Notes: generated by a model not told the origin, from the letters alone. Counted from the stretch's first letter, positions 21,961-35,154 are shown. The stretch is DNA of 64,000 nt from Molanna angustata (GCA_963576475.1 OY754974.1:9556404-9620403), one strand, 5' to 3'. A program made the numbers and translations.

Positions 21961-22274
21961 TCACTGAATGGTTTTTATTTATATAGTATTGCTTGTTGGG
22001 CAATAACACCAAATAATACCCAATAACAAATTACCACATTCTGGAGACTTATTGGGAAAAGGATAAAAAAAGTATTTTATTGCATTCGCAATATTTTTCT
22101 ATAAAAAAGAGACTATAAAATATTTCATAACAAAACAGGCATTGCCACATAAAATTTGAAAGAAAATCATTTCTGACTTGAATATTTCTTTATTACTAAT
22201 TTATTGGGCCCAATATGTGTTAATATTATTATTATTAAAAATATCAATTTTAACAGAATTTTTTTAAATCACTC

Positions 22275-23665
22275 TGTTAATAAATCTTTTGAGAGCTTAA
22301 AATAAAGACTACATAAAATGCTAATAAGAAGACTACACAAAGCGAATGAATAACAACGTTTTTTCATTTCAAGTTAGGTTAGTTCATAAAATGCAAAAAA
22401 TAAACAAATTTTGGGTTTCCGATAATTTAAATCACTTATAAACCTTTTTAACGCACGCGATAGTTATTCTAACACGTAACTTCATAGTGCATTAGCCGAT
22501 TTTAATATAATCATGTTTTTAGTTACTAGATTTAGAGTTTTAAGCCCTCTTTCATATATGGATTCGAAAAAAATTGTACGGCCCAGCATATATTGTACCC
22601 ATGGTGAGTTAAGCATTGTCCACAACCGCTTGGATTAATTTCGAGTATTTATATAATATTTTATCTACTGCAGGTATCAACCTATTCGAGATCTCTTACA
22701 GTACGCAGACCAATAATGACACTTTTTCATGTTAGTCATCCAGTCATGTCAGTAGGCGGCTTAGCAAACTTGGTGCTTGGTTAGTGGCACTGGGTTCAAC
22801 CCACGCACCAAAACATTTGAGGCCATACACGTAAGAATCGTCTCGTTATATATTATCTTTACGACTCACATAACAGTAGGTTTATTTTCATAAAAATACA
22901 CATAAAATGATATTAACAGAATGTCTCCTTCAAATATTATTAATAATACCATCATAGTTTTCTGGGTGACATACCTATCTATTCTTTTTAATTTTGACAC
23001 ATATTGTAAAAGCGGCAATGAATGTGCTGCCATTATTATTATTTAGGATTTCATGAGTTGCAGATTTTACAGACAAGACGAAAGACCTCATAACTAATGT
23101 ACCTTGATGACATAATAAACTCCAAAATTGACGGTACAGACCATCTGAAAATTATTAATTTTAATATACTAAACAAACGAACAAGAACACCTAAACGATC
23201 TTCTTAGACAAAAAAAAAATACGCCGCTGAATTCGCCACTGTATCGATGCCCTACCACATACAATAATTTGGAAAGGATCAGGCCCGAGGAATGTTCTAT
23301 ATGTCCTAGAGTCACACTAGACAGGGTGAATACATTCATTGTTTTGTAACCAGAATTTAATTAAATATGTACCTGAAATGAAATCAAAGGTGGACTGTTT
23401 CAGTTACAACACTTAAGAGGACATATAACGCTAAATCTAGTGACTGAAAACATGATATATTAAAACCGTCTAATGCACTGTGAAGTTACGTGTTAGTAAG
23501 GGTAACTATCGCTTACGTAAAAAAGGTTTATACGTGATTTAAAGTATCGGAAACTCAAAGTTTGTTGATTTTTTGCATTTTAAGAACAAACCAGACTTGA
23601 AATAAAAAAAGTTTATCGGTCATTCACTTTGATTTTATGCATTCTTTTAGTTTATAAAAGATTTA
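22275..23665. mobile_element. ~1.4-kb element with ~250-bp inverted arms
   Basis: About 22275-22565 and 23400-23665 are inverted copies of one sequence at roughly 80% identity. Shared blocks include AAAATGCAAAAAAT, GATAGTTA, CTAACACGTAACTTCA, AGTGCATTAG and ACTAGATTTAG, in mirrored order. The ~830-bp core has no recognised gene. This long-armed structure fits a foldback element or an old non-autonomous DNA transposon. Target duplication not determined. Confidence 0.75.
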
Positions 23666-24772
23666 TTTATATACGACACATAGTTAAGGAGTAATTTATA
23701 GATAGGTACTTGTAATATTTTTTTTCGGAGAATTTAGGCTGAATTTTAAAATTTTGTGACGAACATTCACTAGAGAAATGTTGAAAACACTTATTTTTTC
23801 TAGAAACACACTGTATAACATATTTGATTTGAAATTGCGGTGTTTTGGTTTATATGCCCCCTTAATGTTATTTAATTTTATTATATTGGTAAAATTTTAT
23901 GTGTTTAAATTTGTTTTTATATTTTTTAGAATAAAACCGAAGAAAGCATTAACTGAAAAGCATTTTGAATTTGACTTCACTTACATAATATGTATTATTA
24001 GTTATTTCATCAATCTTAATCGGGAAGCGGAAAACATACTTACTAATGTCATGATCAGTTATTGTAGGAATTGAGATGTTTGCCTTTTCTATTTGATAAA
24101 ATTAATATACATTGTCGCTAATAATATACGTGGGCTTATGCAAATTTTGAATCAATTTATATATTTGTTACAGGTTACTTTGTTATTAGTAGTATACAAA
24201 ATCAAACAATGCATCATTTGCAATTGATTAAAAATACATTATGATTCATTACAGATTAAGTAGGTTTTGAAATCAATCAATTTTCTGTTCATCGTATAAA
24301 AATACAAGATATTATCTATTAATAAGTGTTTTTTTGTTATAGAACTATGAAAGCATCTCTCAATATACTGTAAAAAAATTGACGATTGTTTTTTGTAAAA
24401 TAAGTGTTAAAATCAATTGCTTTCTAAGTAGAAGAAGACGTTTTTATTTTTCAAAAAACATGTTTTTTTTAATATAAATAGCGCATAGCGATCTCTAGAC
24501 ATTAACGACCGACATTTGTTCACTGTTCATTGTGTCGATTATAATATTTACTTCCTTGTTATTGTATTTTATTAGTGATACAAGAGTAAGAAATAAATGT
24601 CATTATTTTTTATAAATACCTCAGTTCAGAATCAAACCTAGAATGCCTTCATAAGAGGTAAATCATAATTTTCAGAGTACCTGCCTTGAGTTTTTTTCCC
24701 TTTTTTTCATTTTCAAAAAAAAATCAAATAAAACAAAGGAATGCATTTTCTAATTATTTTTAATTGTTTCAG
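23666..24772 (+). other. upstream/first-intron region of the 24969 gene
   Basis: AT-rich, no repeat recognised. It ends in a good 3' splice site (TTTTAATTGTTTCAG, AG at 24771-24772), so at least part is intron. The open frame at 23778-24074 shows no features. The transcription start and exon 1 of the gene lie upstream and are not visible to me. Confidence 0.5.
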
Positions 24773-24968
24773 GAATTTCCTGTTATTTTGAAGATATAGT
24801 TAATCGTTGGACATTTCAAGTCTTCAATTCAAGTTCAACGTGATTTCACGCGAGAAAGGTGAAATCTGGCCAGACTTGCACACCAGAACTTACAGTGGAC
24901 ATAATCAGAGGAGATAGTTATCGATAAGTGAAGAATCGTACGGAGACCGCGGACTACAGAGACCAAAA
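24773..24968 (+). other. 5' untranslated part of exon 2
   Basis: Follows the splice acceptor at 24771-24772. It contains no ATG, and the first ATG (24969) sits in the context CCAAAAATG, so translation probably starts there. Confidence 0.65.
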
Positions 24969-26645
24969 ATGTCTTACGAAAACGAAATTGCTATGGCTTC
25001 TGCCATGCAATCGACCTCCGATAATACAACTACAGAGATGAAAATTTCCATTGAATCGACTGCTTCCCATCCTGTTCCAGCTAAACGAAAAATTAAAATG
25101 AAAGCTGATGACTCTACTTTAGAAGAAAGTTTATTCAACGAAGTAATACCAGTTGTAATTGATAATTCGAGAGTTCATTTTGTTGACGAAGAAATAGTCA
25201 AAAATGAGGTACACATCTCAGAAATAAATAATACCAAAGACTTTAAACAGATTTGTGAATCAAATAGTGTGGATCAAAATTCAACAATATCTACAAATGG
25301 ACATCAAGCCAATTCTAAATCAAGAATAGCAAGTTATATCGAAAAATTCAATTCAAATTCTAGTTCTTCTCAGATGAAAGTTGTTATTTGTAAAGTGAAC
25401 GTTAATGATCAAGGTGTCGTGAACGCAAGTGATCCAAAAATACAAATTAATACAGACCATAGTATACCAGTTACGCCAGATGTACCCAGTTCTCCTGAAA
25501 TGGTTAAGTGTGAACCATCTGAAAAAACGCTCAACGAAAATATTCAGGATAATCAAACAAAAAATATATTGGACACTCAAGATGTAAAAAATACGATAGA
25601 TGCTAGTAGTAAACAAGAAAATAATGAGACGGCATCTATTGAAGGATGTAAAGAAAACGATAGTGGTGGCACTGGGAATGTTATATACAAACAAGAAATT
25701 GTAAAAATGAACGATTCTATGAGTGCAGAATGTGTTACAAAACCCATCACAAACAAAGCACCGATTCCTGCCCCGCGTAGTTTTATCTTGACGAGCCAAC
25801 AATGTTATGAAATGTCAAATGCACATCAATTGAATATTATGAAGACATCTTCTGAGAGTTCAAAGACTTCAATGGTATCCGATGTATCTGATGGATCTAT
25901 GTCAAGTTCTAATATTATAGATAGACGCGAATCAATCTTGACAGAAAACATAAATAATTCAAAACATGATAATCATTCTTTGAAAATACATAAAAATGAA
26001 AACGGAAACTCTTCAGATTTAAGATCTAAGGAAACAAATGATTGCACAGATGAAAAGACAAATAATATATTTTTAGCACAAAATAAACCTACGTTAATGA
26101 AAAAGCCCACAACACTTACAGAACAATTCAAGACTGAAAAGGTACTTAATGGTACGAAACCAAATACTCTCGAAAAATCGATTAACATACAGGAGAAGGA
26201 ATCAAAGTTGAAGAAACCGAAACCAATAACAGATAGGAGCAGTTCATTTGAATGCGAACCTAAATTAACGAAAAAACAGAGAACCTCCAGCGAACAATGT
26301 CTGAGCATGATAAAAGGGGACAATGATATGTCGATTAACACGAAAAAATTGAAGTGTATGATCGAACAGCTGCAAAACGAGACTTCGACATTGAAAAAAC
26401 TTCTGGAAAGCGAGCGGAGCGCTTTCAGGGAGCACAAGGCCTTGCACGAGACAGAGATGCGAAAAGAAAGAGGCGAAGCCAAAAGAAGAGAAGCTGTACT
26501 TGAAAGTCAAGTGCGAGCCGCACTCAAAGGACAACCTGTTCCGATGAAGGTAGCGGGTGCCTCGGGGGAGTGTGATTTAGCTCGTCTCACTACAGCGCTC
26601 GAGACTGCCAAATCTGCGAACAAGAGTCTGCAGGAAAAAATTCAG
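24969..26645 (+). CDS. first coding exon of an unrecognised coiled-coil protein gene
   Basis: 559 codons ending in phase 0 at a CAG|GTAACG splice donor (26646). Residues 1 to about 450 are rich in Ser, Asn, Thr, Lys and Glu with no hydrophobic segment, so probably disordered. About residues 455-559 are strongly heptad-like (QLQNETSTLKKLLESERSAF, then ARLTTALETAKSANKSLQEK), broken by a Gly/Pro linker (ALKGQPVPMKVAGASGE). The coiled coil continues into the exon at 28080. The intron between holds an RTE-type LINE relic. Codon use is clearly coding, and it is the best-supported host gene in the window. It looks like a cytoskeletal or scaffold protein, but I do not recognise the family. Later exons are not seen, so they may lie beyond the transposon cluster. 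Confidence 0.85.
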
Positions 26646-26829
26646 GTAACGTTTTATTGACACATCTCACGAATAAGAAAAACAGTTTATACAACATCGC
26701 GGTGTTTCATTCTACGGTAGCTTTTAATTAAGAGTAATTTGAGGCTCTACTAAACAAAGTACATAGTCTTAAATTATTTTTTAATGCTTATTCAAACTAA
26801 AACTGCGACCATTCTTTCATTTTTTCTTT

Positions 26830-27745
26830 CGTTAGTCCTCCTTCATTCACTAATGGAAATAGGCCTCCCGATGTGACCTCCATAACTCCCTATCCTAGGC
26901 AGAGCGCATCCATCCTGCTCTAGTCATTCTTCGAATATCGCCAGACCACATTGTTTGAGGCCTTCCAACACTTCTTTTGCTCGTTCTAGGTCGCCATTCC
27001 AGCACTTTCTGAATATGTGTCCATCTGAAATATGTGATTCGGGCGACATGCTCTGCCCAGCTCCACTTCTGGTTGGCAACCTTTTGGACAACGTCGGTTA
27101 CTTCGGTTTTCTCTCTTATCCACAAATATATTTTTCCATCTCTTAATGAAATACCCATGACTATTTGTATTACTGTTAAATTATGCAGCATTCTGTTTGT
27201 AAACACAAATTTCACAGCCATACGAAAGCACTGGGAAAACGCAAGCGTCAAAGACTTTCTTTTTACAATAATTGACGTACTTCGGAGACATTAGGATATA
27301 AGAAAGTTTACTAAAGGCAGCTCATGCTAGACCTCTTCTTCTTTCAAATTTTGTCTCTTGATTTTCTTTTCCGAGTTTCACAGTGTGTCCAAAATAAATA
27401 TAACTATTAAGTTTTTCGATGACATTTCTATCTACCAAGATGCTCTTCGATGGTTCTATATTGCTCATAACTATTGTTTTTGATGTATACATTTTGAGAC
27501 CAATTTTTCGAGATATTTTGCACATATCGTTTATCATATTTGATAATTCTTTATCATCATTGGCAAATAAGACTATATCATCTGAGAACTTCAAATTACT
27601 CAGTAATTCGTCATTGATGTAAACTGCTTTGTCACTCCAATCGATGGTTTTAAATACACCTAGAGCAAGTGTAAATAATTATGGAGATATTCTGTCGCCT
27701 TTTCTTACTCCTCTTGCGATGTGTCTTACTCTTCTTCCAGATCGG
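26830..27745 (-). pseudogene. RTE-type LINE relic in the host intron
   Basis: Minus-strand reading gives GVRKGDRISP and LKFSDDIVLFAND (reverse-transcriptase motifs; Y/F-x-DD is present as FSDD), then YIYFGHTVKLGKENQ, then the C-terminal WAEHVARI and GRPQTMWSGDIRRM. These match the order in insect RTE-clade elements. Frameshifts and 5' truncation make it non-functional. It runs antisense to the host gene. Confidence 0.8.
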
Positions 27746-28079
27746 AAGAGGAGCAATTAAAATCATAGAAGTCGCTTTATTGACTCTTTGAAATAAGTAG
27801 TACTCTGTAATCCAAATGATTTCAATGGAAGATGTCTTCCTATTGGCACATTTTCAACACGATACATGAATATATATAGTAAAATTGTCAAGCCTATCAT
27901 TTACCGTTCTGGACACTCAATCAGTGTTATTTGTTAAGAGCAGTCGTTACATATGTGCTACTTTTAAATGATCAAGTATATTTGGGCAGACATATTGTGA
28001 CGGCCAAATGGTCGATTTAACACAAACTCTAATGAATTGTTTGAGTCTAAGTAATCTAAATTTGAGAATATTTTTCCAG

Positions 28080-28193
28080 ATATTGACAGAAGCAGATAAG
28101 CGGAAAGTAGCAGAGTTGCGTACTCAGCATGATGCTCATGCTGCTGTTATACAACAGATGGAGCGTGATTCTCGTGCACAAATGGCCAAATTG
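28080..28193 (+). CDS. second coding exon of the coiled-coil gene
   Basis: The acceptor TTTTTCCAG ends at 28079 and the donor GTGAGTA begins at 28194, both strong. The 38 codons are phase 0 on both sides and join the exon ending at 26645 without a frame change. The peptide (ILTEADKRKVAELRTQHDAH, QQMERDSRAQMAKL) continues the charged coiled coil. The next exon is not found in the window; the BEL element begins 543 bp downstream. Confidence 0.85.
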
Positions 28194-28731
28194 GTGAGTA
28201 CCTAATCATATTTGTTTGTTTCATATTCACGCCCAACTTAATTGAAGAACGTTGTGTAAAAATCGACCACATGGGGATAATGGAAAGTTGTTTGACTTTT
28301 GTGCTGCGTTCTGAGTGCGACTCCCAGCAGTGGATGTATTTATGAAAAAAAAATATGCATATGACTAATTTAGGTTTTTATGTATTTTATTTTTATAAAA
28401 AAATAAAATATAATAATTCCTGATTTTCTGGGTTATATTATATGATATTTTAGCTTTTTCTTCATAATAAACATATGAGTAATTGTGGTTTTTCTTTTGT
28501 TTTCGTTTTATTTAATTGTTTTGAAATGAATTAGAAAATAAATAAGAAAAATAATCTTAAATTTGTATTCGGTAATAGATGTCTCATATTATAAATTATA
28601 AATTGAAAGTTTTCTAAAGAGTCAATATAAAGAAACAAACTAAATGTTTCGATGTGATGAAAAATAACATTAGAAAACGAATGATGAAACATAATTATTT
28701 GACCATTTTTGAATTATTAATTAGCTATAAA
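28194..28731. other. intron, nothing recognised
   Basis: AT-rich intronic sequence before the BEL insertion. The last part before 28736 may be the end of the Penelope-like relic that the BEL element interrupts. Confidence 0.5.
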
Positions 28732-28736
28732 CCACT

Positions 28737-29265
28737 TGAATAAGCGGGGGCGTAACTTCCCGCTCAGTTTGTTGGGGTTGGAATCATGTATGTGTCAACA
28801 AGTCAACCGAAGAAAGCCTGTAAATCCTTCTGCGAATATGAGACAGCCACTTACCTGTGACGGGTCTCCAGTGTTCGCAGGCACAGAACTCGTATCTCCG
28901 GTCTCTGGTCTGGTGGAGACGATGGTTCGTCCACTTCGCAAGTCTCACACACAACAATTCCTCCCGTGGCGTAAAAAATTATGATTATTTAGAAAAAAGA
29001 CATAACTTGGTCTAGGACGAAAATGACGAAATGTGCCAATACACTGTACCGCTGACGTGCGACAACTGGTCAAAAAACTGTAGTCTTCCATATCGATGGC
29101 TCAAACCATATCCGCCCACCTGTGTTGCTCAGACGTCGAGAAAGCATAACAAATAAGTGACTATCTAATTCACAGATGGCAGACTGGTCCTACAGTTGAC
29201 CTGTTTGAAATAAATAATTCAAATAAATTATGCAATTACTGTGGAAAGTGAATATTGCTCAACCA
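28737..29265 (-). repeat. BEL 3' LTR
   Basis: 529 bp. On the minus strand it starts TGGTTGAGCAATATTCAC and ends CCCGCTTATTCA (TG...CA). Nearly identical to 43730-44276. The short open frame inside (28736-28984) is not a gene. Confidence 0.93.
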
Positions 29266-29280
29266 TACTCCCCGCCTTGG
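29266..29280 (-). promoter_or_regulatory. polypurine tract of the BEL element
   Basis: Minus strand CCAAGGCGGGGAGTA directly before the TG of the 3' LTR, the position at which plus-strand DNA synthesis is primed in LTR elements. Confidence 0.75.
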
Positions 29281-29410
29281 AAATTCGGAGAATTTTCAAC
29301 GAAAAATAAAGAAATAAAGATAAAATAGAATAAACGCGAGTAACTTTCGCTTTAGGAGAGTATGAAAAAACTTATGTCTAAGTTAACAAAATTATAACTA
29401 ATCACATACA

Positions 29411-30317
29411 GCGGTACTAATAACATTTTCGTTAAAATTCGTTTTAGCCAACTAAACCTCGCACTACGTAAACCACGTATTAGGCACTAATTCGTGGTTT
29501 AGTGGGTTCTTACTAATAATGCAAAAATGTACAAGGACTAAGTAAACCATGGAATACGGAATGAATGTTGTGTGAACGCAGCCATTTAACGGGAATTTCG
29601 GAATTTTTCTTTACTTTATGCTATTTTTTGTTCATTCTCTATGACTTTATTAGCCGTCATCTATGACATCTATCTAGAATCATCGTATTTCTATGTTTGT
29701 CATTCTTTGTTTACTGCATGGTTTTGGTGGTTTACTGTTTACGTATCGTCACGTTTTGGTTGAATTCCCAATAATTTAACTTATTACAACATAACTTATT
29801 ACATTTATTTTAAAACAATTGTCAATGGAAAATAAATATCTTCATTTATTTGCCTTCTTCCAAATAAATCTACGAGATGCCTAACTCCTGCCTTTGAAAA
29901 TCTGTACTTTCTTCTAAAATTAATGTTGTCGTAATCAACAAACGGATTACAACGCACCTTATGAATTTTGTGGCTTCGAAAAACTGTTTCCTCCTGCTCT
30001 ATTTCTTGAAACGATCTTTCAAAATCACCGATTCTATAATGCAATAACAGATTGTCGTCCATAATTAAAAAAAGTATTTCTTTAAAAATGACAAAATTTA
30101 TACAATACGCGCGGTCTATTTGACTTTTGACAGCTCACGAATTCGCTATTCCACCACTAAACTAGGGGCCCGGATGGTTTAGCGTTACCATGGTGATATA
30201 AACCATGGAATAAAATAGAAGTTTTAAAACTTGGTTATTAGTAAGATTTTTGGCCGTTAGGTTTTAGTCACTCTATTCCATGGTTCAACCTCGCTACTTC
30301 TTCGTTATTAGTACCGC
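29411..30317. mobile_element. PIF/Harbinger remnant inside the BEL 3' region
   Basis: A 14-bp inverted terminus, GCGGTACTAATAAC, lies at 29411-29424 and in complement at 30304-30317. Subterminal ACCATGGAATA motifs recur near both ends. It carries an N-terminal transposase fragment (29805-30062). I could not see a clean 3-bp target duplication. The host site is the untranslated stretch between the BEL pol end and the polypurine tract. Confidence 0.75.
29805..30062 (-). pseudogene. N-terminal fragment of a Harbinger (HARBI1-like) transposase
   Basis: 85 codons. The pattern NPFVDYDNINFRRKYRFSK followed by GVRHLVDLF matches the conserved N-terminal region of HARBI1/Harbinger transposases (NPF...F...RYRFSK...L). 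The DDE nuclease domain is absent, so the fragment cannot catalyse transposition. The start MDDNLL fits the usual transposase start. Confidence 0.75.
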
Positions 30318-30370
30318 CGATAAAGTATAAAGTTAATCTTAAGTTATATAAATATTTAAAGATATATTAA

Positions 30371-32152
30371 TTATTGCGTCGGGATCGGATATAATTTGAT
30401 TACCGGACGCTTAACATGTCCAAATCTATTTTTGACGGTCGCGACTCGCACAATTCCGTCTGACCCCGGGTGAATTTCGGTGATTACGCCTAACGGCCAA
30501 CTTAACGGAGGTGAGTCCTCCTGTCCCACCAACACAACAGTCCCGACCTCAACAGGACGATCAGGAGGCGTAGGGTGCGAAGGATTTAGCCGGAAGCAGC
30601 AATTGCATTTCCAAACTCTTCCCCTAACGACGGTTCTGGCATCTAATATCCAATACCGTTGTCGCAATATGGAAACAAGAAGTCCTGGACCAGTGTGACA
30701 ATTCCTAACATGCAAGTGATCAATAAGAAGATCCACTACATGGTCATGTTTGGGAAGTAGAAGTGGATGTTTCGCCTCAAATAGCAAGTCCGAATTGGAA
30801 AGTCTGCCTCCAATGCGTGTGAGGACCGAGAATTTTTTAATAAAACTCTCAGAAGGCGTATCATCCCAATGAATGTTATACAGATTCTTCTTAATGAGAA
30901 ATTTAGCGTATAGAATAATGTGGGTGACCAAACCGAGGACATCAAATAAGCGGGCGACTATGGAGAGTATATTCCGCTTTATACACTTCTCCCAAATATA
31001 AGATGTTATAAAGGAGAAGCTGTCGTCAACTGGTTCCCATAATGGACCCAAAATCTTAGAGACATTGTCAGAATAAGCAGATAAATTCACTACACTTAAA
31101 TGAGAGTCTGAAGGGGTTTTGAGTACAACTTGAGAATTATTAGGCAATTTTATCAAATCAAACGTGCGGGTCATGAATAGTGAGATTAGTTCTCTGAAAG
31201 AGCGTACGACTCTGGATTCATCTTTAATATAATAGACCAGGTCGCCCATATACAGTTTGGACTCTGCCACATTGGCAACATCTGGGGAATGTGGTCTCAT
31301 ATAATGAGCCAATTGGCGTAAAATCTTTATCGCCAAGAATGAACTAGTATTAATTATGAAGTGGACCAGATTAAATTTAAAGGTCCATGTGAGATCATTG
31401 TTTACAAATCGAAACATCCTCAAGTATTTACGATGCTTACTAGAATTTTCAGTCTCTAAACACATTTGTTTTATATCCACTGTCTTAGTGACGGGAAAAA
31501 GACGAAATTCAAGAAAACGTAAAAATAAATTGGCCTGCACATTAGGATCAAGACGAAGGACATTTAATAACAACCTTGAATGTATTTTAGTACTAAAATT
31601 AAAACTCTCTTGTAAATTAGATGGTTTTTTTAAATCTTCGCTCCAAAACCATAGAACGGCTTTGGGTGGCAGTACGAGAATTAACTAGATTATTCGAGTC
31701 TTTACAGAGAGGCAAAGCAGCAGAATATCTATCTTCGTCAGCGTGAGTGACAGAAGATGCAGTAAAGAGATCTTCACACTCTGTCTCCTCTGGGCTCAAA
31801 TTTTGTATGTTAAGTATTTTATCTAACTGCGGAAACTTTTGCACTAAATCATTAATTGCAAGTGCTGAGAACGAAGTACTCGTATAGGAAACATTATTAT
31901 CGTAATCACCCATTAGGACATAGCCAAACGCGGTTAATAAAGCGGGAGGTGCCCTATTTCCTGATTCTACCTTGTTTCCTAAATAAATATATGGGAAGAG
32001 TTGTGCGCCCAAAACGACATCTATATTTCCAGGAATATTCCACGTCAAATCAGCGAGGGGTAATCCCTCTAAGTAGCCCATATCACCCTTGGTTATATAA
32101 TGAGTAGGCAACTGATCTGTGATGCAGTCTACGACAAGCGCATGTATCTTGT
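30371..32152 (-). pseudogene. BEL pol remnant: end of protease, partial RT, H2C2, C-terminal domain
   Basis: In minus-strand order: the C-terminal part of the aspartic-protease/DUF1758 region (to about 31690), a frameshift near 31650, a partial reverse transcriptase in which the usual YxDD box reads YMGD, then a jump straight from the post-RT segment (NIHWDDTPSESF) to the integrase zinc-binding H2C2 region (GGRLSNSDL, then H and C residues to KCNCCF), then another jump to the C-terminal DUF5641 (VGTVVLVGQEDSPPLSWPLG). RNase H and the integrase DDE core are missing, both by deletions that keep the frame open. The coding capacity is lost. Confidence 0.85.
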
Positions 32153-32190
32153 TGTGTTGTGTCTATTAAATGCTAAAAATATAACCAAAA

Positions 32191-35154
32191 ATGGGTGAAG
32201 AATTAATAAATAATATTGACGACTTTTATAATATTGAACAAATAACATGCAACACAATAGACGAATGTAATGCTCAGATAATAAACAACGACAACTTCTC
32301 AATTTTTCATACCAATATCAGAAGTTTAAATAAAAATTTTGATGAGTTTCTAACAGCAATAAACAATTTCAAAATTAAACCGCTATGTGTAGTATTAACG
32401 GAAACACATAATAATCAAAACGCGAATTTCTCCATACCTGGTTATCAGTGTATTTCGACAAATCATTTCATCGACAAAAATTCAGGAATAATTATCTTCG
32501 TCGCAAATGCTTGTGAAATAATCTCTATCGAAGAAATACAAATTGAATTTGTTAATTGTCTGACAGTCAAACTATCATTTAACAAGATGCTTATTCAAAC
32601 GGTAGCAATATACAGGACACATCTATCCAATCCAAATATTTTCGTAAATAAATTGCAGGATATTTTGGAAAAATTTAAAAATGTATTTACCATTATGGTT
32701 GGCGACATAAACATTAATATTTCAGAAAATAATAAAAATATAATTAAAGATGAATACCTAAATGTAATGGCGCGGCTAAATTATAAATCATGTATAAATG
32801 ATTACACAAGAGAGTGTTCAGGGCAGCGTCCTTCATGTATTGATCATGTATGGGTAAATACTAATGATATTCACAATATAAAATCTTTATTATGGAAAAG
32901 TTCTATTACGGACCATTACTCGACAATACTATACTACAAAATGAAAACCTGTACCAGCTTCTCAAATAACAAACCAAATATCCTAAGATGTTTTAATATG
33001 GAACAACTGAAAAATGACTTAAAGAATGAATCCTGGGATTCTGTAATATCTGAAAATGATACTGATAGAGCCTCAAATACTTTGGAAAATATCATTAAAA
33101 ACTACGTGGACCGAAATACGTCTACAAAAACCTCAAAAGCCAATTCAAAACTGAAACCAGTTAAACCATGGATTACCCTAGGATTAATTAAATCTATCAG
33201 ATTGAAGGAAAAGCTATTCTTAAAAACAAAAAAAAACCCTGAAAATACTCAAGATTTATATTATATCAAAAAATATAAAAATAGGCTGACAAATATCATT
33301 CGACAATCCAAAGAAATGTACTATATTAAACAAATTGAATTATGTGAGCACAACCTCAAAGCTAAGTGGAAGACTATAAATGAAATAATTGGTAAATCGA
33401 AGAAAAAAAAAGATGAAATACAAAAAATTCGATATCTACAGGATATTATTAATGCAAAAACTGAATCTAAAAAATGTGCCAACTTATTTTATAACTTCTT
33501 TGTAAATGTAGGTAATAAACTAGCAAGCAAAATACAAAATGATACCACAGTAACAAATTATTCGTATAATACCTCCTGCTCAATGGTTTTAAATGGAACT
33601 TCAAATTTTAGCCCTGTTACAAAAACTGATGTTGAAAATATTATAATGACATTAAGAGGAGGCTCCGCACCGGGATATGATGGGATTACTGTCACAATCC
33701 TGAAGCAGATGAAGAACTACCTGAGCACTCCCATAAAACACATAATCAACTTGAGTTTTAAGACAGGAATATTCCCATCAAATTATAAAAAAACCATAGT
33801 ATCACCTATATTTAAAAACGGCAACACCGAGGAAATGACTAATTACCGACCAATTTCACTAATATCAAATATAGCCAAAATAATTGAAAAAATCGTTAAA
33901 AATCAACTTACGCGTTACCTTGAAGAAAATAATATACTAAACTCTAATCAGTTTGGTTTTAGAAGTGGAATGAGTACCCAAGATGCTATTGCAAAATTAA
34001 CATCTGAGGTTATAACAGCAATGGATTCCAATAAAAAATGTATCGGAATATTTATTGATCTACGCAAGGCATTTGACAGCATTTCACATGACATACTGTT
34101 AGAAAAATTACCGCAAATTGGGATAAAAGGAACAATTCTGAATTGGTTGAAATCATATATATCAAATAGGAAACAGTATGTGAAAATAAATAATGTTCTA
34201 AGTGATCCAGAGATACTCACTTTCGGGATTCCACAAGGAACAGTACTTGGACCATTACTTTTTATAATATATTTAAATATGATTTTCCAATTGAAAATCT
34301 CGAGTAAAATTTATTCATATGCTGACGACACGGCTATAATTGTAAGTGGTGACACCTGGGAAATTGTGACCAAACAAGCAAATAGCGATATAAATGTAAT
34401 TAAAAATTGGTTTGATAAAAATGTTTTATCTTTAAATTCGGAAAAAACAATATGTGTACTGTTCGCAATAAACTCTTCCTCTATTCCACCTCATATTGAT
34501 ATCAGAATCCATAGTAACATATGCAAACAAAATCAGAATGAACAATGTTTAAGTGTAGATTGTAGTATTTTACAGATAAATAAATCAGTGAAATATTTAG
34601 GAATTACAATAGACCAAGAATTAAAGTGGAAAGAACATTTGAACCAACTTGTAAAAAGAGTAAGAAAACTGATTTATATATTTGTGCGACTTCGTAATAT
34701 ACTGCAAGTAAAAATAATAAAGACAGTGTACTATGGTCTTGTACAATCTCTTTTACAATATGGTATTATTGGTTGGGGTGGAACATATAAGACTAACTTA
34801 AAATCACTAAAAATAACACAAAAATTAATAATTAAGGTCATTCTCAAAAAACCTAGAAATTTTCCTACAAAACAATTATTTGATATATTCCAAGTACCTG
34901 ATTTAGATAATTTATATAAAAATATTGCTTTACAACAAATACATAAAGATACCTTTGGAAAGCGGGCTGAAAATCTAGTGAGTACACAGAGACGGCATCT
35001 CATAGGAAATATGATGATACCGAAATGTAATAAGACGCATGCCCAACATCACTATAAATACCTGGGTATACAATATTTTAATAAACTACCTGCCATTATT
35101 AAAAAAACACAAAAATTTTATGACTTTAAAAGAAAAATCAAATCTTTAAAATAA
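32191..35154 (+). CDS. LINE ORF2: endonuclease and reverse transcriptase (987 aa, intact)
   Basis: APE-type endonuclease at about residues 30-250 ([39 protein letters not shown]: the Asn, Glu, Asp/Asn and final Asp-His positions are present). Reverse transcriptase at about 490-810 with [33 protein letters not shown] (catalytic YADD at residues 710-713) and KYLGITID. The C-terminal region has no obvious extra domain. Length is typical of CR1/Jockey ORF2. There are no stops or frameshifts, so it could still encode active enzyme, although without its own ORF1 and 5' promoter it is probably silent. It reads opposite to BEL. Confidence 0.93.
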   Translation: MGEELINNIDDFYNIEQITCNTIDECNAQIINNDNFSIFHTNIRSLNKNFDEFLTAINNFKIKPLCVVLTETHNNQNANFSIPGYQCISTNHFIDKNSGIIIFVANACEIISIEEIQIEFVNCLTVKLSFNKMLIQTVAIYRTHLSNPNIFVNKLQDILEKFKNVFTIMVGDININISENNKNIIKDEYLNVMARLNYKSCINDYTRECSGQRPSCIDHVWVNTNDIHNIKSLLWKSSITDHYSTILYYKMKTCTSFSNNKPNILRCFNMEQLKNDLKNESWDSVISENDTDRASNTLENIIKNYVDRNTSTKTSKANSKLKPVKPWITLGLIKSIRLKEKLFLKTKKNPENTQDLYYIKKYKNRLTNIIRQSKEMYYIKQIELCEHNLKAKWKTINEIIGKSKKKKDEIQKIRYLQDIINAKTESKKCANLFYNFFVNVGNKLASKIQNDTTVTNYSYNTSCSMVLNGTSNFSPVTKTDVENIIMTLRGGSAPGYDGITVTILKQMKNYLSTPIKHIINLSFKTGIFPSNYKKTIVSPIFKNGNTEEMTNYRPISLISNIAKIIEKIVKNQLTRYLEENNILNSNQFGFRSGMSTQDAIAKLTSEVITAMDSNKKCIGIFIDLRKAFDSISHDILLEKLPQIGIKGTILNWLKSYISNRKQYVKINNVLSDPEILTFGIPQGTVLGPLLFIIYLNMIFQLKISSKIYSYADDTAIIVSGDTWEIVTKQANSDINVIKNWFDKNVLSLNSEKTICVLFAINSSSIPPHIDIRIHSNICKQNQNEQCLSVDCSILQINKSVKYLGITIDQELKWKEHLNQLVKRVRKLIYIFVRLRNILQVKIIKTVYYGLVQSLLQYGIIGWGGTYKTNLKSLKITQKLIIKVILKKPRNFPTKQLFDIFQVPDLDNLYKNIALQQIHKDTFGKRAENLVSTQRRHLIGNMMIPKCNKTHAQHHYKYLGIQYFNKLPAIIKKTQKFYDFKRKIKSLK

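Noticed and set aside
25353..26534. Minus-strand ORFs of 149, 169 and 89 codons inside the coiled-coil exon
   Set aside because: Shadows of the real plus-strand coding exon, with no independent support.
28737..29265. Small gene encoding a Cys-rich 80-residue protein in the duplicated 540-bp repeat
   Set aside because: The repeat is the BEL LTR (TG...CA, target duplication, primer site and polypurine tract in the right places).
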